DNA of 35,342 nt from Lachnospiraceae bacterium UBA7784 (GTDB lineage: Bacteria; Bacillota; Clostridia; Lachnospirales; Lachnospiraceae), in the NCBI GenBank assembly GCA_002480925.1, contig DLDA01000036.1:1-35342 (forward strand), written 5' to 3'. Position 1 is the stretch's first letter; each line of letters begins with the position of its first letter. Positions 32,460 to 35,342 of this stretch are shown here, in pieces. Under the pieces are notes generated by a model. It was not told where the DNA came from, did not search any database, and saw only the letters and a program-made list of their open reading frames with translations. The translations under genes were made by a program, and so were the position numbers.

Positions 32460-34597
32460 ACGCCATATTTAAGAGAGAATTTCTTTCATTTTTCCGCAGC
32501 ATGACAGGTTATATATTCGTGGGACTGAATCTCGTTGTATTCGGCCTGTATTTTTCTGTCTACAACCTATATCAGGGAATCCCTACCATATCTTATGCAC
32601 TTAACGGTATGTCCTTTATTTTTCTGATAACGGTTCCGGTTATCACTATGAGGGTCTTTGCCGCTGAAAGAAGGGACAAGGTGGATCAGCTTACACTTAC
32701 ATCACCTGTCTCTGTAGGAAGGATAGTCCTTGGAAAATATGCTGCCCTTGCCTGCTGTTATTTCTGCGTTATAGCTGTAATGGCTGTTTCTCCTCTGGTG
32801 CTGCGCCTGTTCGGAAAGGTTTCCCTGAGGGAAAACTATACGGCACTTCTTGGTATGCTCCTATACGGACTTGCTCTTCTTGCCATAGGACTATTTGCAT
32901 CGTCTCTGTCCGGAAACCTTATCGTTTCAGCAGTAGTATCATTTCTTCTGATCTTCGCAGGATATATATCCCAATCCTTTGCAAGCACCTTTTCACTGAC
33001 AGGACCACTGGCAAAGGTCTTTAAATGGTATGACTTCATAACGCCTCTTTCTGACTTCCTTTCCGGAAGCCTCTCACTAAGGCACGTGGTATATTTCCTT
33101 AGTGTGATAATGGTATGCCTTGTGCTTACGACCCAGATCATACTGAAGAGAAGATACAATGTATCGAGAAAGCAGCTTTCCCTGTCAGCATTCTCATTTG
33201 TCACCTTAGTGGCTGTCGCAGCGGTAGCAGTGCTTGGGAATTTTGCTATGGCAAAGGTTCCGGCAAAGGCAGCTGTATTTGACATGACTGCTGAGAAGTA
33301 CTATACACTGAATGACAAGTCAAAGAAGCTTCTTAAGAGCCTTGATAAGGATGTGACTATCTACTGTATGGCAAAGGAGTCATCTCTTACCTATGATTAC
33401 GAGATCACTCTGAAGAAGACTCTGGAGCAGTATCAGGCTGCCTCGGACCATATAAAGGTGAAGTATGTAGATCCTGACAAGAATCCTACCTTTGCATCAA
33501 GGTATACATCTGAGGATCTTTCCACAGGAAGCCTTATCGTTGTTTCAGGCAAGAGGAGCAAGGTCATTCCGGTAGATGATCTCTATAAGTCATCTGTTGA
33601 CTATACTACCTATTCGCAGAAGATATCGGGCTATGATATCGAGGGCCAGGTCAGCGGGGCCATATGTTATCTTGATGCTAAGGATCTTTCAAGGATATAT
33701 CTTTTAAGCGGGCATGATGAGCCTGAGCTCGATGCCACATTTAAGAGAGCCCTTGAGAAGATAAATGCTGAGACAGCGGATCTAAATCTGCTTAAGAATG
33801 ACAAGATACCTTCCGATGCATCCGCAGTGCTTATTTTCGGGCCTCAGAGCGATCTCTCCGATGATGACGTAAAGAAGCTTGAGAGCTATGTGAGCGGAGG
33901 AGGCAGAGTCTTCGTGGCCCTTGATGTAATGAAAAATTCATCTCTTACGAACCTGAGAAAATTCTTAAAGGATCAGGGAATAGCAACGACAGACGGAGCG
34001 ATCGCAGAGACAGACGAGAATTACTATTATCAGAGTCCTTATCTGCTGCTTCCTGAGGTGAAGTCTACAAAGGCCACAAGCGATGTGAACGGGACTCTTC
34101 AGGTCATTATACCTTATTCGGTAGGTCTGTCAAAGACAGGAGACAAGGGCTTTAAATACATGAACCTGGCAGTCACAGGCAAAAAGGCCATAGCAAAGAA
34201 CAGCCAGTCTTCTGATGATCTGACTGCTGCAGTTTCTGACAGTCAGGCAAAGATAAAGAAGGAGGGCAACGACACTCAGGGCAGGTATTCCCTGGGACTG
34301 ATCTCCAAGAAGGGCAAGGGATGGGTAGCGGCCTTCGGATCTGCTTATGCCTTTACCGATTCGATGAACCAGGTCGTATCTGGAAGAAATGAGACACTTT
34401 TTTCAGATGTATTCTCATACATACTTCCGGAAGAGAGCGGCAAGTCACTTAATATACCTGCCAAGTCCATAAGTCAGGAAACCCTTACCGTATCTGCAAA
34501 GGTAATAAAGGTCTATGGCTTTTTCTTCGGTATATTCATACCGGTGCTGCTCATTGCCTGCGGTATTGTCGTAGTAGTCTACAGGAAGAGGAGATAA
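32456..34597 (+). CDS. Fused ABC-2 permease and GldG-like extracellular protein
   Basis: The protein has 713 residues. Residues 1-230 are an ABC-2-type permease of the GldF kind with about six helices (AAERRDKVDQLTLTSPVS is the typical cytoplasmic loop). A further helix near 240-262 leads into a large outside domain (about 265-680) of the GldG type, with YYTLNDKSKKLLKSLDKDV, YVDPDKNP and the IYLLSGHDEPEL and GGGRVFVALD blocks. A last helix near 687-708 ends in basic YRKRR. In Bacteroidetes GldF and GldG are separate and serve gliding; in clostridia the fused form is of unknown role. The start overlaps the ATPase stop. Confidence 0.9.
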   Translation: MNAIFKREFLSFFRSMTGYIFVGLNLVVFGLYFSVYNLYQGIPTISYALNGMSFIFLITVPVITMRVFAAERRDKVDQLTLTSPVSVGRIVLGKYAALACCYFCVIAVMAVSPLVLRLFGKVSLRENYTALLGMLLYGLALLAIGLFASSLSGNLIVSAVVSFLLIFAGYISQSFASTFSLTGPLAKVFKWYDFITPLSDFLSGSLSLRHVVYFLSVIMVCLVLTTQIILKRRYNVSRKQLSLSAFSFVTLVAVAAVAVLGNFAMAKVPAKAAVFDMTAEKYYTLNDKSKKLLKSLDKDVTIYCMAKESSLTYDYEITLKKTLEQYQAASDHIKVKYVDPDKNPTFASRYTSEDLSTGSLIVVSGKRSKVIPVDDLYKSSVDYTTYSQKISGYDIEGQVSGAICYLDAKDLSRIYLLSGHDEPELDATFKRALEKINAETADLNLLKNDKIPSDASAVLIFGPQSDLSDDDVKKLESYVSGGGRVFVALDVMKNSSLTNLRKFLKDQGIATTDGAIAETDENYYYQSPYLLLPEVKSTKATSDVNGTLQVIIPYSVGLSKTGDKGFKYMNLAVTGKKAIAKNSQSSDDLTAAVSDSQAKIKKEGNDTQGRYSLGLISKKGKGWVAAFGSAYAFTDSMNQVVSGRNETLFSDVFSYILPEESGKSLNIPAKSISQETLTVSAKVIKVYGFFFGIFIPVLLIACGIVVVVYRKRR

Positions 34598-35307
34598 TGA
34601 AGGGTATAAGTGCTGTTATCCTTGCTGCCGGTAAGGGCAGCAGGATGGGGGCGGATCGGCCCAAGCAGTTTATCGAGGCAGGGGGGAAGCCTCTGATAGC
34701 CTATTGTCTGATCGCCTTTGAAAAAAGCCCGGTTGACCAGATCGTCCTTGTGAGCGGCCGGCAGTATATGGATCTGTGCAGCCAGATAGTAGAAAGATAC
34801 CATATCAGCAAGTGCAGAAGCATCACGGTCGGAGGAGCCTGCAGGGCTGCTTCAGTCCTTAATGGGATAAATGCTTCCGAGGGGGATATCGTACTTATCC
34901 ATGACGGTGCCAGGCCTCTTATTTCACAGAGGCTTATTGCTGATACTATTGATGCAGTAAAAAAATACCGGTCAGTCGTACCGGTGATTCCTGTAAAGGA
35001 TACTATAAGGATGCTTGCTCCTGACGGGGAGCTTCTTCCGGCTCTTGACAGGAGCAGGCTTTTTGGCATGCAGACGCCTCAGGCTTTCTTCAGGGATGAT
35101 ATCCTGAATGCTTATGCTTCATTGGAAAGCAAGGGGTATGATCTGGCAGAGATCACAGATGATGTGATGGTGATGGAAAAGGGAGCTGGAATAAAGGCTC
35201 ATCCGCTTGCCGGAGATGAGTATAACAGAAAGATAACGACGCCGTCAGATATGGACTGGCTGTCGCTTCATATAGGCCGAAAGCATAGAGATGAAGACGA
35301 GCGATAG
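34597..35307 (+). CDS. ispD: 2-C-methyl-D-erythritol 4-phosphate cytidylyltransferase
   Basis: A 236-residue enzyme that attaches CMP to methylerythritol phosphate in the MEP isoprenoid pathway. Family blocks: AVILAAGKGSRMGADRPKQF at the N-terminus (CTP-binding), LIHDGARPLIS, PVIPVKDTIR, GMQTPQAFF and EITDDVMVMEKGAG. The ATG shares a base with the preceding stop (TAATG) and has an AGGAAGAGGAG ribosome site. The last residues, about HRDEDER, are encoded by the 5' arm of the structured element, copy 2, so the natural C-terminus may have been replaced. Confidence 0.95.
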   Translation: MKGISAVILAAGKGSRMGADRPKQFIEAGGKPLIAYCLIAFEKSPVDQIVLVSGRQYMDLCSQIVERYHISKCRSITVGGACRAASVLNGINASEGDIVLIHDGARPLISQRLIADTIDAVKKYRSVVPVIPVKDTIRMLAPDGELLPALDRSRLFGMQTPQAFFRDDILNAYASLESKGYDLAEITDDVMVMEKGAGIKAHPLAGDEYNRKITTPSDMDWLSLHIGRKHRDEDER

Positions 35308-35342
35308 CGAAGTCTGAATCCTATGCGAGGTCGTTCTGTGAG
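35283..35342 (+). ncRNA. Structured dispersed element, copy 2 (cut by window end)
   Basis: Outer stem GCATAG (35283-35288)/CTATGC (35321-35326), internal loop AGATGA/GAATC, inner stem AGAC (35295-35298)/GTCT (35312-35315), then GA, apical GC/GC with loop GATA, and GAA. It is followed by GAGGTCGTTCTGTGAG (35327-35342), identical to copy 1 except one base. The stems differ from copy 1 but stay paired. The element begins inside ispD (stop at 35305-35307). The second hairpin lies beyond the window. Confidence 0.65.

Overview
The window is chromosomal DNA from a low-to-moderate GC anaerobic Firmicute, most likely a member of the Lachnospiraceae. Reasons: AGGAGG-type ribosome sites, heavy AGG/ATA codon use, the order dgt-dnaG-rpoD-trmK, a DUF5688 gene, a separate PurO-type IMP cyclohydrolase beside a transformylase-only PurH, and Lachnospiraceae-like L31 and L32 proteins. 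A Butyrivibrio-like genus is possible, but I cannot fix the genus. I see no tRNA, rRNA, CRISPR array, prophage or transposase. The genes are almost all housekeeping, and all but one (tmcAL) are on the + strand.

Layout. 1-1268: the end of an alpha/beta hydrolase gene, a gene tail, and a cyclophilin-like lipoprotein, closed by a terminator. 1269-1569: a gene-poor stretch with two promoter-like sites and a small gene remnant. 1570-9096: a compact replication, transcription and tRNA-modification operon (dgt, dnaG, rpoD, trmK), followed by a TGS-domain nucleoside kinase and a CLC transporter of the fluoride type. 9245-15088: a TetR regulator, an unknown GT-B-like protein, a GPH-family sugar symporter and a GH36 alpha-galactosidase, probably one alpha-galactoside locus. 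15139-16680: a DUF5688 protein with its own promoter and a hairpin over its ribosome site, then a protein that looks like a PIN-domain protein with its core lost. 16804-20672: a purine permease, then the two separate enzymes for the last two steps to IMP, then rlmH. tmcAL is convergent and overlaps rlmH. 22057-23942: ackA, rpmF, rpmE. 24020-31498: DUF1385, prmC, fliB-like, prfA, coaBC, DegV, purA. 31587-35307: a Gld-type ABC exporter (ATPase plus a fused GldF-GldG protein) and ispD.

The most unusual item is a structured element present twice, directly after rpmF (23535-23647) and overlapping the end of ispD (35283 to the window edge). The two copies share loop sequences and a downstream block, while their stems differ by six compensatory base-pair changes. 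Several internal loops can form tandem G-A pairs. This is what a dispersed structured RNA family looks like. I do not recognise it as a named family.
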